NCBI GenBank assembly: GCA_963854835.1
Contig: OY978525.1
Span: 84,626,833 to 84,690,832 of the forward strand
Length of the DNA: 64,000 bases
Source: Megamerina dolium
Taxonomy: Eukaryota > Arthropoda > Insecta > Diptera > Megamerinidae
Reading direction: 5' to 3'
Position numbers and translations under genes: made by a program. Below, piece by piece: positions 1 to 11,845 of this stretch; within the stretch, counting starts at the first letter, position 1, and the number at the start of each line of letters is the position of its first letter. The notes beneath the pieces were generated by a model. The model did not search any database, was not told the DNA's origin, and saw only the letters and a list, made by a program, of their open reading frames with translations.

Positions 1-887
1 AAAAATGATCCAGAGTGTGAGTATCAACCGAGAAGTGGTCGGCTACCAGCGCTATCAGATCGAGAAAAACGAGAAATAGTAAAAATAATAAAAAAAAGAG
101 CCAAAAACCCCATCTTCGGAAATCGCTGCAATGTTGAAAGAAGACACAGGAACGGTTGTTCACCCTCGCACTGTCCGGAGAGTGCTGAATAGTGCTGGAT
201 ATAACGCCCGATTTGTCGAAAAAAACCGCTTATTAGTAAGGTGAATCAAAAAAAGCGACTTTCTTTCGCAAAGGAGCACGTAAACAAGCCAACAGACTTT
301 TGGCAGAAGGTAATCTTCTCTGATGAAAGTAAGTTTTGTATTTACAAGTCAGATGGGCGTGTTTTAACATGGCGGCAAAAAGGCGATGCATTATTGGAAA
401 AAAATATTCATACAACTGTGAAACACGGAGGTGCTGGAGTTATGGTGTGGGGATGTATGTCAGCACTGGGGTTGGGGAGCTCGTATTCATAGATGAAATA
501 ATGGACAAAACAGTTTATTTGAATATTCTCAAAGAAAATTTGAAGAAAAGCGCTCAAAAATTGGGAATTGATACCGACTACTACTTTCAGCATGACAATG
601 ACCCCAATCATACCGCAGATATTGTTCGCTTGTGGGTCTTGTACAACACCCCTCACACCCTGAAAACACCACCTCAGTCACCAGATCTTAACCCGATCGA
701 ACATTTATGGGACCATTTGGATCGACGGGTTCGAGAACACCATATTACATCCAAAAATGCACTGAAACAAACACTTTTGGAAGAATGGGCGAAAATAAGT
801 TCAGATGTAACTGGCAAATTGGTGAATTCAATGCAGAAACGTTTGCAAGAAGTTATTAAAAACAACGGCAAACACACAACTTATTAA
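1..887 (+). pseudogene. Tc1-like transposase, frameshifted
   Basis: Transposases of this family cut and paste their own element using three acidic residues (DDE). The N-terminal part is read in at least two frames before 240. The block with the first catalytic Asp (FSDESKF, near 318-340) is in the frame of 241-492, while the second Asp (QHDNDPNHT, near 588-612) and the catalytic Glu (SPDLNPIEHLWDHLD, near 678-720) are in the frame of 336-887. All three catalytic residues are therefore still recognisable, but at least one frameshift separates the first from the other two, between about 420 and 480. The C-terminus after the Glu, ending near 887, looks normal in length for the family. The protein as encoded is dead. 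Confidence 0.8.
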
Positions 888-1150
888 AATAGCTTTAATA
901 ATCATATAAATGAAATTCTACATAATATGTCGGTCACTTTTGTCCATAAGAAATATGTTTTATATTAAGTTATTTTTTGTTGTTCTACAAATGGAGAATT
1001 ATACATTTTTTTTTTTATAAATAAAAAAATTAAATGAATTGTAGTTATAGTTGAAAATACTAATTTTTTTGTTTTTAATATTTTATGGGCTTGTTGGCTC
1101 CTCAAAAGTTGTAAAGGGCAAATGACGGTGACTTTTGTCCATCGGTGTAT
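1..1150 (+). mobile_element. Tc1-like DNA transposon, 5' end outside the window
   Basis: The left edge of the window lies inside a Tc1/mariner-superfamily element. The first 230 bases encode, in two frames, a helix-turn-helix DNA-binding region, and a DDE catalytic region follows. The sequence cacttttgtccat occurs near 936 and again near 1131; the second copy, followed by cggtgtat, is a reasonable candidate for the 3' terminal inverted repeat. The 5' terminus is not in the window, so the inverted-repeat pairing and the TA target duplication cannot be checked. The element is frameshifted and presumably inactive. Confidence 0.75.
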
Positions 1151-1156
1151 ATCCAT

Positions 1157-2545
1157 CTTGCCGACTAAAGAAGTCGATGACTGAAGTATTCATTCAACTC
1201 TGACAACATTCCGTTGTCTATACTTTGTTGTTGTGCTGACTATCTATCTGTTTCTTCGTAGAAAATCTTCAACCCTTCACTTAAATAAATGGAATATTAT
1301 ACCCCTTGATAAAAGTGGAAGTCATTCTTCTATTGACAATTACAGAGGCATTGTGAAACTTTACTCTATATCTAAAAAGTTTCAGGATTTAGTTACAAAA
1401 CAAATCGTTCTATCCGTCAATTAATGTAGCTCTATGTCCCAACACGAATTTTTGAAGGCTAATCTAGTCTAACCAACCTGTTAGAGTATTCATCAGGCGT
1501 AATAAACGGTACCACTTGAATTTGTCAAACTGATCGTCATTTATACTGAATTTAGTAAAGCATTCGACAAAGTCAACCGTCAACTGCTTTTAAAAGAGTT
1601 ATACATAATTGGCTGCCAACCAATTTTGCTCAATCTTGCTTAGAAAACAGGTAACAAGCTTCATTAATGATTTTTCTAATGTTTTAATTGTCAAATTAAC
1701 GGATCTAAAGCAAGAAGGTAAGGGTGTTGGGGTATATGGTTCAATTTTATATACAATGTGGGTTTACCTCAAAAATAGTTGAATGTTTTCTGAACAATAA
1801 AGTTACATTATGTTGGTTGTCAGGACGCGTTGGTATTATGGGTAATAAAATGGTGGACGATCTAGCGAGAGCTGGTTCATTGGCGCCACTGATAGGAGCT
1901 GAGCTTTTTTGTGGTTTAAGCTGGGCATCAGCTAAGCGATCACAGGAAAACTATTCCAGGATGTAGATTTGTTACACTAGACCAACTTTACTGTTCTTCG
2001 TCAAGCAAAATTATTCGTGAACTTACACGTATATAATAAACGTATATCGGCACGTAACTGGTTAAAATATCACTAAATGGGCCTCTCCTCCAACACGAAA
2101 TCTAGACCGTTTCTGAAGGAGGAGGAGACGTCCACCCATGTCTTTTGCGAATGTCTGGCTTTGGCCCGAATCACTTGCAGTTAGCCCTCAAGATATATAT
2201 CTTAACAGGCTTCTGTTTGAATTGGGACAGTGTAACAAGGCACAAGGCCTTAGTCAGGGATTGTAGCCATGAGCTTCGGATTAGAAGACTAAAAAACAGA
2301 CTATTGAGCTACAGCATCCACAGCTTCCCAAGAATGGACGGGTTAAGGTCCCGGAAGCACTCGACCACCTGGTCGACCAAGGTCCATTCAACTCAGCAAA
2401 ATACGGAAAAGTTTTGTACGGGAACAAAACAAAGCATTTCCATATTCTTGCTGCTACTGCAAGAACAACAGCACGCCCAATTTCACCACATTCGTTCGGT
2501 CAATTCTAGAATATTAGGATTCTAGGATCGTACAAAGTTAAATCT
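1157..2545 (+). pseudogene. Decayed non-LTR retrotransposon pieces (RT and RNase H remnants)
   Basis: Short stretches in several frames keep non-LTR retrotransposon motifs. At about 1290-1420 there is a reverse-transcriptase entry motif (PLDKSGSHSSIDNYRG). At 1530-1600 a read in another frame gives VIYTEFSKAFDKVN, the RT block A motif. At 1810-1900 WLSGRVGIMGNKMVDDLARAG matches the C-terminal part of an RNase H domain. At 2130-2165 the reading HVFCECLALARI resembles the terminal zinc-binding segment of I/R1-type elements. Stops and frame changes are frequent and the order is compressed, so this is either one element with large deletions or two overlapping relics. No intact protein is encoded. 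Confidence 0.65.
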
Positions 2546-2614
2546 GTTCAAAAACAATGCCTACTGCTTGCTTTAAGGAACCAATGCGAAATGTTTCTCC
2601 CCTTAAGCTTCTAA

Positions 2615-3141
2615 TAGCCTAGACAGACGGCAGCCTAATTCCGGATTACCAGCGCACTTAATCCGAATAAAATAATAACCTGACAGACGGCAGTATTGCG
2701 GATTAACTAAACGGCTGATTGCTGTTTTATTAGGTCTGTCCACTTACATTACTATCACTATCAATTTCTGTCATCTATCACTCTCGAATGAGAAAATCTA
2801 CAAGAAGTACGTGAACTGAAAACTGTCAGAAACTCGTAAATTGACATTCACAGTTCATAATTGACAGCTGGATTTATTTGTTCGCCAACACTTTTCATGT
2901 TGAAAACTGTAAACAATTGTTGAAAGTTTTTTGTTAGCGAACACATCTAATATTTTGTAAAATGAATGGAGAAAGATTCACAATAGACAATTTTCAGTAG
3001 TGTTGCCATCGCAAATTGCCCTAATCCTCTTTTATTTTGAGAATTAACTCATAGAGTTTATGCGGATTAGCTGCAGTTAATGCCCGAGTTAATTCGAATT
3101 AACTTGGTAATCCGGAATTAGGCTGCCGTCTGTCTAGGCTA
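2615..3141 (-). mobile_element. Harbinger-like MITE, copy 1 of 3
   Basis: A 527-bp non-coding element bounded by near-perfect terminal inverted repeats that begin tagcctagacagacggcagc on the left and end with its complement on the right. It is flanked by the direct 3-bp duplication TAA (2612-2614 and 3142-3144). A second inner copy of the cagacggcag motif lies near 2682-2697. It is inverted relative to the copies at 20862-21342 and 43925-44441. The 3-bp TWA duplication is the known signature of PIF/Harbinger elements; the family assignment is inferred from that alone. I see no coding capacity. Confidence 0.85.
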
Positions 3142-3144
3142 TAA

Positions 3145-4317
3145 CCTTCCATCTTTGAAAAGTCGGCGCAAGTCGTTATAATACTAAACATCGCATCTAT
3201 AGTTAAACTTCAATGAAAGATATATATAGCCCTTATCTTCTCACCTAATTAAGTTTAAGCATAACGTCAAGAATTAAGGTATGCAGCGAACCATCCATTG
3301 TACTTGTATTAAAATTGGTACAAATACAACAATGTGTAGAGCTAATGTTATGCTTATATGTTTTGGATTAAATAGATAGCGTATGATATTTTTCTCTGTC
3401 TCTCATTGTAGTGTATTTTCTTTTTCTATATATCTGTTTCACTGAGACAAGCAACTTTAAATGGATATGCCAATCCAATATGGATATATCCAAATCGTTC
3501 TGTTTGTGGTAATCTCCGTATTAGTTACATACCGCACATTCGAAGGTAAAGTGATTTCATTAAATTCGATAATTTTTCAAAAGCAAAAAATTCTTATGTA
3601 AGTAAACTTAAAAATATGAAATAAGCATCTAATTATACAAAATACAATAATGTGTGTGATAATGATAATAATAAAATGTTAATTTTACTTTTGAAAATAT
3701 AAAAGGAAAATACAAGTTCTTGCATCAACATTGAAACCAAATAGTAATTAAAACGAAAAATAAATAATGGCGAGTATAAAATATCGAACAAAAGATTATG
3801 AAGTGAGGTTTAGGAGTTTTTTGTACCATTAACTGTGAAGGTATACTACCTCATTTAGAGAATGCAAAATATGCAAGAATGCATATAAATATTCAAAAAA
3901 ATGAAACTTGGAAAAGGAATGGAAATAAACGCAATTGGCTTTGAATGCTCATAAAAGCTTTATTTCTAAAGTGGATCAAAATGATGCGCGAGATGTTTTT
4001 CTAGTCATACTGCCGAAAAACTTAAAGACCTATAACTCCTTATTTGACCTCCCACACCATTCCCTCTCTGATTGACATGCAGTCGCGGGACACCTTAATA
4101 AGTACCAACTACTACCAATCTACATATACCTACTTAAGAAAGTCAACTTGGATGTGATTTATGTTTTTTATTAGAATAGTTTTTTTAATTCTTTTTTTAT
4201 TAATTCAATAATTTAATTTTATATTTTTTTTTTAATTCATTAATACACAGTTTTTAATTTTATAATGGTATTTAGGAAAATATCACTGTTATGCTTATTT
4301 TTTTTTTTTGTAATATA
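3145..4317. other. AT-rich intergenic stretch, no gene seen
   Basis: About 1.2 kb of AT-rich sequence with poly-T runs (4180-4320) and no ORF of convincing composition on either strand. I see no repeat matching elsewhere in the window. Confidence 0.5.
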
Positions 4318-5486
4318 TACGAGAGCGGATTGATAAAGAAGCTACCTAAGTACGAAAAAGGCAGCACAAACACAAAAACTTTTTTTTTTGAAATTGAGAT
4401 CTGTCAAACGTCAGCTGTTAAAATTTCACCCAAATTCATCGATTAGTTTATTTGTTGTAGTCGTTTGAAGTAACCAACTTTTGTGTTTCTTGAAAAATGG
4501 AAAAAAAGCGAATTTCGTGCAGTGATTAAACACTATTATTTGAAAGGAACAACGGCGAAAGAGACAAAAGAAAAGCTCGATAAACATTACGGTGAGTCTG
4601 CTCCGTCAGATTACATGGTAAAATAATGGATTGCTGAATTTAAAAGCGGCCGAACAAGCAATGCAACAATACCATCAACAGGAAGGCCAAAAGAGGTGGT
4701 TACTGAAGAAAATATCAAGAAAATCCTCGATATCGTTATGAATGATCGCCGAGTCAAGTTGCGTGAGATTGTTGAAATGGTAAACATCTCATATGAACGT
4801 GTATTCAACATTTTGCATAAATATTTGCATATGAAAAAGCTATCTGCAAGATGGGTGCCGCGTTTGCTCAGTGTCGAAGAAAAACGGGTCCACCACTACA
4901 CACCTGAAACCAAAAATCAATCGAAACAATGGGTGGAAGCTGGTGGAAGTGCTCCGAAGAAGGCGAAGGCAGTGAAATCGGCTGGCAAGGTTATGGCCAC
5001 TGTATTTTGGGATGCACTCAGAATATTGCTTATCGATTATCTTGAAAAAGGATCCACAATCACAGAAAAGTATTATCGTGCATTATTGGATCAATTGAAT
5101 GATGCAATCAAGAAAAAACGACCACATTTGAAGAAGAAAAAATTGCTCTTTCTTCAAGATAACGCACCGGTTCACACAGCATTAGATACGATGCTAAAAT
5201 TACGTGAAATACACTTCGAATTGGTTGATCATCCACCTTATAGTCCAGATTTAGCTTAGATTTAGTTTAGATTTAGCTTTAGTGACTTTTTCCTGTTTCC
5301 AAACTTGAAAAAATGGCCGAAACTAATGCGTATTTGGAGGGGTTCCCGAAATCGTGTTATTCAGATGGTATAAAAAAGTTGAAATATCGTCTTACCAAGT
5401 GTAGACAATGTTGAGAAATAAATGGTTTTTGAAAACAAAAATGTTTTTTCCTACTTAGGTAGCTTCATTATCAATCCGCCCTCGTA
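4318..5486 (+). mobile_element. mariner-type DNA transposon, internally deleted
   Basis: About 1.17 kb. The left end reads tacgagagcggattgataa and the right end, read as the complement, gives tacgagggcggattgataa, continuing through gaagctacctaagta on both sides. This is a terminal inverted repeat of about 33 bp with few mismatches. The flanks offer TA dinucleotides, the usual mariner target. Between the ends is a mariner transposase pseudogene. A related, more deleted copy lies at 11846-12235. Confidence 0.88.
4496..5258 (+). pseudogene. mariner transposase with stop and missing catalytic segment
   Basis: The N-terminal helix-turn-helix half is readable from about 4515, with an in-frame TAA near 4625 just before WIAEFKSGRTSN, then a clean run from 4696. 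After LSVEEKR (near 4884) the sequence jumps to VHHYTPETKNQSKQW. The block that carries the first catalytic Asp in mariner transposases is absent, consistent with an internal deletion. The second Asp (FLQDNAPVHT, near 5150-5180) and the mariner signature YSPDLA (near 5240-5258) are present, after which an in-frame stop truncates the protein. It cannot be catalytically active. Confidence 0.85.
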
Positions 5487-6166
5487 TGTATGAAAAACTT
5501 AAATCCATTGTACTTATGGTATAAAAAGTGTTTTTTTTTTTCTCACTCTTTATTCTTTATGCTTGCGACGTCACATACTTAAGATGTTCCAAGTAAAGAT
5601 AAAAATATTACCGATACATCTGTTTAATGGAGTATGTGCTCAAACTAGTATTTTTGATACTTGGTAATTCACTCTCTCATATCTATACTATCTTTATAGA
5701 AGATAGAAATATTCCATACTGGGAAAGAGAAACAGATACAAGTAGATTTAAGTAAAAATAACAACACACAAATAGTATGCTTGGATGGTTCTTTGCAGAG
5801 GTATAGTCAAGAATATCAACCTCGATATGTAATAAGACGAGTAATAAGTCTGTTTAATTTATTGTTCATATCAATAATGTGGTGGTGTAAATTAACTTTT
5901 TATGTTTCTTTTATTTCTAGGATATTATTCAACTTCGCAAGGCAATTGAATGCAAAAAGTACTACTTCCGTATTAAAACATTCAAATTCGATTATCGTAA
6001 ATAAAATTACTAAAAGCAGAAATCTCTTTAAATTCCTGTAATCGCAAACCACGGATATTTCCCATTTTCAAAAGCTTGCGGTATCTGTGTCAGAACAATA
6101 TTTTAATTTGAAAAGATATAAACGTTTTTTTTTTTTTTTTCATTTATTACAAGTGGCGCTCTTTAA
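5487..6166 (+). promoter_or_regulatory. NAT1 upstream region with likely 5' UTR exon
   Basis: No convincing ORF. A strong 3' splice site (ttttatttctag, ending at 5922) suggests that a non-coding exon begins near 5923 and runs into the first NAT1 coding exon. The 5' end and promoter of the gene cannot be placed; further leader exons may lie upstream. A poly-T tract (6125-6142) precedes the first coding codon, and the codon immediately before it is TAA (6164-6166). Confidence 0.45.
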
Positions 6167-9100
6167 GTGAGCCTGTTAAAGGAAAATTTCCCAAATACTA
6201 AAAAGCAAATTTATCTTTCAAAAGTGTTTAAAAATAAAATAATCACCATTCCCCATCTAACGCGTCAAACAAATTTATCACAGGAGTTCGACAACGTTAC
6301 GCGACGTTGGAACTTGTCCAACAGACACCTGACAGGCATCACCATAGCGAACGTAAGGAACGAAAAATCAACCACCATTGAGGGAAACAACGGCACCGGT
6401 GACACGAACATCGGGGGCAGCGATTTAAAAATTGCAATAACGGCTAATCAAACTGATACTGATCACATCCAAGATAACTGTAACACCCGAGGAGGAGGAG
6501 GCGGCGACGTTAGCGTCGGCTGCGATAGCCAATCTCCGCCGACACCCACTGTCGGTAAAACTTTGCTTAATACAAGTGCTAACCTTCTGCCCATTACCAC
6601 TGCATCAGATACATTTAATAATCTAAAAAATCTAGTAAAAATTGATAAGGGCTTACCATCAACAAGTGGCACCACCTCGAACAACGGTAGTTATCGAACG
6701 AAGAGTAGTGGTGGTGGATATAAGAGCGGTACCCCTCATCTTGGTTCGCCCACAACTGGTGAAGGAAGGAACATCACTATCGCTCCCATAGGTAGTCGAT
6801 CTGGAGCATCTGGAGCTTCGGGACACTTTTCCGCAGGTTTTAATAAGAATTCCGTCAAAATTCGTCAACACGATTCGGACGTAAGCCCACGACCTCGGCG
6901 ATCTTATCAAGGTGATTCGTCGTCGTCGCGTTACTATAACAAAAATAGTGACACTTTGGGTCAAGGGAGCAAAATTGGATCTGGTGGCAACAGTACGTTC
7001 AACAACGGACGTCCTTTGGTTGGGGAGTCAATTGGGCGCGGACATCTGAATTCTGAAAACAGAAGAGCCTATCAAATAACCGATGGCGGCGGGTATAATC
7101 GTAATCTAAATTCAGCACCTGGGCCTAACTACCGACATCAGCAAAGCACAAGATACGAAAACGGCAGTGGAAATGGACAAAATCGGCAGTATGGCAATAC
7201 GAATTCTGGTTACAATAATCATAACAAAGCATCTTATGGACATAGAGGACTTAACGAAAGCAATGTAAACTCGCGTCAATCGTATAGAGAGGATTACGGC
7301 AATAATTATCGTGATTACGACGACTCACCCCGTTCGCGTTATACCAGTAGTAATAATACAAACGATCTCGAACACACAAATAACGGACGATATAGACAGC
7401 AGGCAGAGACAACCGGTTTAACATTACCAACATCAAATTTTCGTCAAAGTGGAAACCAAAACGAAGCTTTCGAACATTCTGTATACGAAAACAGAGCTCA
7501 ACTGAACAGGACACCTCCGGTACGAGGTGGTGCACTGCCATCAGCACCATCATCTTCCGTGAACTTGACTTCCTCATCGTGCCGTGGAATATCGCCAAAC
7601 TCAGTCAATAATCCAACTGGCATACAACAACCTACACCGGCACCCACACCACCTCCAGTAGCTGGTCGTTGGGTTCCGCCCTCTTTGCGTCCACAGCATG
7701 GACTTACTCAGACTGAAAAGAACGACGCAGTTTTTAGAAAGGTAAATATTACATAGATTTATATTCATAACTGAAATCGAATAAATTCATTATCTACATG
7801 TTTCTAAGGTACGCGGCATCCTTAACAAATTAACCCCCGAGAAATTTCAAGAATTAAGTGACGATCTACTTAAACTTGATTTAAATTCAATTGTTATATT
7901 AAATGGAGTTATTTTATTGATATTTGACAAAGCTCTGGACGAGCCAAAATATTCGTCTATGTACGCACAGCTGTGCAAGCGACTTTCAGAGGAAGCTCCA
8001 TCTTTCGAAAAAGATACTAATAGTTCATGCACTTTTTTGCGACTTCTAATTGCGGTCTGCCGCGACAAATTTAATAATCGCTTGAAACGCGACAGTGCTG
8101 AAAACGACAACAATAATCAATTCAATAAGGTTCATAAGCCGCAGGCAAACTCTGATAATGATGCCGATGAGGATGAACGGCGCCATTTGGCAAAACAGCG
8201 CATGCTCGGCAACGTCAAATTCATTGGCGAGCTCAACAAATTGGACATGCTTTCAACAAATGTTCTACATCAATGCATCATGGAGTTGCTGGACAAGAAA
8301 ACAAAGCGATCAGCCACACCACAGGAAATGTGCGAGGACATGGAGTGTTTGGCGCAGTTGCTCAAGACATGCGGCAAGAACCTGGATTCAGAACAGGGCA
8401 AAGAGCTGATGAACCAGTATTTTGAAACTTTGGAACGTCGATCAAAGTCCGTTGACTACCCTCCCAGAATTCGTTTTATGCTGAAGGATGTTATCGAGCT
8501 ACGAGAAAACAACTGGGTACCGAGGAAAGTGGCCACCACTGACGGTCCGGTGCCTATAAAGCAAATTCGCACTGATGATGATGCAATCATCCGCACTCCA
8601 TTTGTTAATAGAAATCGTGATATGCGTAATAATGATCGTGATGGTGACAGTTGGATGAATCGATTCCATTTAAATCTACAGCCCGGATTCAATGATATGT
8701 TCGGAAGTCTCAGCGTTACTGGATCTTCACCAATGATGTCGACGTAAGTAAATGCAGTTTGTTCCTGCTACAGTGGTGATTTTCACACATTTTATATCCA
8801 TTTTAGATTTACAAACAATAGCAACAACAACAACAGGCCATACATGAATAGAGAACGAAATAATCAGAATAACAATTATAACAATCGCTTTAACAAGCAT
8901 AATAATCAGAATGGCTCCGGAAATAATCGCGAAGATATGCGAAATGCTTCACATTTAAATCGAGAACAAGCCAATACACAATTCGGGGGCAATCAAATGA
9001 TTAACAATAAAGAGCTTGCACCACGTTTCAAACGTAATCTCATAACAACTAATCAGGACTCGGTAGAGAATCTACAAATGAGACCAGCTGCCAATTCGTT

Positions 9101-10826
9101 GCTGTTTAAAGCAGCCTCACAAAATCAAAAGCTGCCAACTATGTTACCAATATCCACGCCACTAACTATTGGGATTTCCTCTAATAATAGCTTAACTTTG
9201 AACAAAGGACAACTTTCCAATTTGCAATATCCATTACTTGGTACTCCTACATCGCATCTAAATAACCCTGTCCGTCCTTCATCGACACCTTCCGCAGAAT
9301 ATGATGGTAAGGGTGGTGTACAATCTTCCATTCCCATAGGAATTGACAAAGGTCTAAAAGCAACATCATCGTCGCCTAACTTTATAATACCATCATCTTT
9401 GAGTGACAAACAAAACGGAAGTGAATGTGTAGAAGTCAATTCTTCGGATACTGTAGCAAAGAAAACAACGGTATCTCAACAAGTTACAAAACATGGTTCT
9501 GTTGAGCATGCTTTACTCTCGGCTGCTAGCTCAGGAGTAAAGCAACAGAAAAAAGAGAAGAGTTTCAATAAAGAAGAGGTGCTAAAGAAAGCCGGAACAT
9601 ATTTCAAAGAAAATTTCTTTTATGAGGACAACGATGCTAATACTACAGACGATGTTGCTCATCTTGATAAATTCGTAAATGGGCTAATAGAACTAAAAGT
9701 GCCCGAAAAATGCATAAAAGACGTGTGCATCAATATGATAATGGATGTACTCGATAAAAACGAGGATAAATATTTGGATCGCATTATGTCATTGTTGCAA
9801 GTGCTGCGCAAGCAATCTTATATTAAGGCCAATATCCTTTTAGATATATTTAAACAGGTAGTAAATAGAATGAACGAACGTGAAGTATTTAATCCACGAA
9901 TTGCGACTCATGTTGCCGGTTTGTTGTGCAAAGCTGTAACTAGCAGTGATACTCCCTTGGTCAAGCTAAGTGATATTGCTAACTTCACTGATAATGGCCA
10001 ACACTACCCATTGTTTCTTTTGGTGTTGCAACAGCTTCACAAGACAAGTGGCAAAGGATTCCTCGAAGAAGTGTTTCGCGCCAGTAAAATTGATCTTATG
10101 AACAGTTTACCAGAGGTGGACCGAAACAAACCACGTCTGGCAGAAATTCTAGATGATAGGAACCTAACATTCCTGTATCCTTTACTTAAAGTTCAAGCAG
10201 AAATGTTTAAGCAATTAAGCGCCGATCCAAACGCTGCAGCTTTTTATAAATGGATCAAAACCAATGTCGACCCTAAGTACTACAAAGATCCAGGATTTAT
10301 TAATGCGTTGATGACGGTTCTCCTTAAATTAATCACCCAAGTAGGTTGAGCAGGCAATGCACTAGTAATTAGATGTGATTGATTTTGTAATTACAGGAAA
10401 CAAGTTTAGCCGATGGCATAGATATTAAGAAACATCCAGATAAGCCAATCATAGAAAAGGAAGGTAATCTGCTATTAAAATATTGTCAACTTCTTCAGAC
10501 GTTCCTCGGTGAAAGTAATGAGTTGCAACTAATCGCACTTTATGCGCTACAAGTTTTTTGTTTTAACGAAAATTTCCCAAAAGGTAAATTCTTAATTCTT
10601 GTATCCAATATTTGGAAGAAAAGATTTTGTATATCTATTTTATATAGGTATGCTTTGCCGATGGTTTAAATATCTATTTGAAAGTGATGTCATCGAAGAG
10701 GACACGTTTATACAATGGAAGGAGGAAATTTCCGACAAGTACCCAGGCAAGGGAGCTGCTCTATTTCAAGTAAACAATTGGTTAACTTGGTTGCAGGAAG
10801 CTGAGTCTGAAGATGACGAAGATTAG
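6167..10826 (+). CDS. NAT1: NAT1 / eIF4G2 (DAP5, p97) translation factor, five coding exons
   Basis: Family role: an eIF4G relative lacking the eIF4E-binding region, acting in cap-independent and alternative translation initiation in the cytoplasm. Exons chosen by splice sites and frame: 6167-7741, 7809-8743, 8807-10340, 10397-10583, 10648-10826, joining without a stop into about 1469 residues. Residues 1-520 are low-complexity (Asn, Ser, Gly, RGG-like). The MIF4G domain starts at the exon 1/2 junction (AVFRK then VRGILNKLTPEKF) and runs to WVPRKV near 761. A second Asn-rich linker follows, then MA3 (about 1092-1225) and a C-terminal W2 domain ending in an acidic tail (WLTWLQEAESEDDED), as in the vertebrate protein. 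The start is uncertain: the frame opens at GTG just after TAA, exon 1 has no methionine, and the first in-frame ATG lies inside MIF4G (SSMYAQ). Non-AUG initiation is known for vertebrate members. An ATG in an upstream exon is the alternative. Confidence 0.9.
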
Positions 10827-11345
10827 AAAGAAGTATGTTAAGAACATAATCATTTCAGGCCAAAACGCACATATGCATACGAAAAATCGAGTGTTTTATC
10901 GCAAAACCTACGGATACTAAAACTTGAATTATGAAGATGATAAACAAAAACAAAAAACACGATCATGCATATGAAGTGCAACTTCTAGTAAATTACAACC
11001 TATATTTTTTAAATTATTTACTTCTAGTATTTTTTATCCATTATTTATCTAAACCAATAGAACATTTTCCTATCTATAATACTTGTTAAGTAGCTAAAAA
11101 GGTCTAGTAATCTGGAACAAAAATGAACGAGAAAAGATAGAGAGAATCGACAACCCAAATTTCTTGTATGTATTATTATAAGAACAAAAACAGAGTAATA
11201 CACAATATAATCATGATTCAAGTACCGAAAAAAGAAAATCTATTAACACATATGTATTCCGAAATATTGTGAAATTATTCAATTTTATTCAATTCTAAAA
11301 TAAAATAACGATTGTGACGGAGAACCGCAATCAATTGTTTTCCTG
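10827..11345 (+). other. NAT1 3' UTR with polyadenylation signals
   Basis: AT-rich non-coding sequence after the NAT1 stop codon. AATAAA-type hexamers occur near 11300 (ctaaaataaaataacg), a plausible transcript end. No other feature is seen. Confidence 0.5.
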
Positions 11346-11492
11346 TTTAGCGGAAGATGGGGCTTGGTATACGTTGATCAGCCATTTGGTTTGCCAATCA
11401 AAAAAGTTTTTGATTGCAATAGAAAATGAAAAATCAACACTTACGTACATGCCAACCAGTTTTGTAGAGCGTTTCTGTAATTGATGTGATAT
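11346..11492. other. Short intergenic stretch, no gene seen
   Basis: Between the presumed NAT1 polyadenylation region and the next inverted-repeat element. Nothing recognisable. Confidence 0.4.
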
Positions 11493-11705
11493 TCAGCCCG
11501 ATTCTGAATAAGAATTCCCATTTTCCCTATTCCTGAATTCTATATATAAATTCCCCGGGAGTTTTTCCCTTTTCTCTTTCCTCCAATTCTAAACGAACTT
11601 CGAAATTCTCTTTCCCTTTTTATTCCGTTCCCCGACTGTTTAGAATAGGAAAAATTTATTCTCGGGGAAAGATCAATTACCCGGGAATATTCAGAATCGG
11701 GCTGA
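11493..11705. mobile_element. Small terminal-inverted-repeat element (MITE-like)
   Basis: About 213 bp bounded by an exact 18-bp inverted repeat: tcagcccgattctgaata at 11493-11510 and its complement at 11688-11705. The interior is pyrimidine-rich on the left and contains ccccggga and cccggga motifs in the two halves. No ORF and no clear target duplication, so the superfamily is unknown. Confidence 0.65.
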
Positions 11706-11845
11706 TTATATCGCATATTATGTCAAAATGTGATAACGCACAGTTCATATCGCAAGCAAAAGCCAGTGTTTCTATAATTCAGGAAACTCCTTCCGATATA
11801 TTGGTGGTGAGATATATATAATATATGTGTGTGTGTGCGTGTAAA

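Noticed and set aside
6463..9439. Minus-strand ORFs inside NAT1 exons
   Set aside because: Shadow frames of the NAT1 coding sequence.
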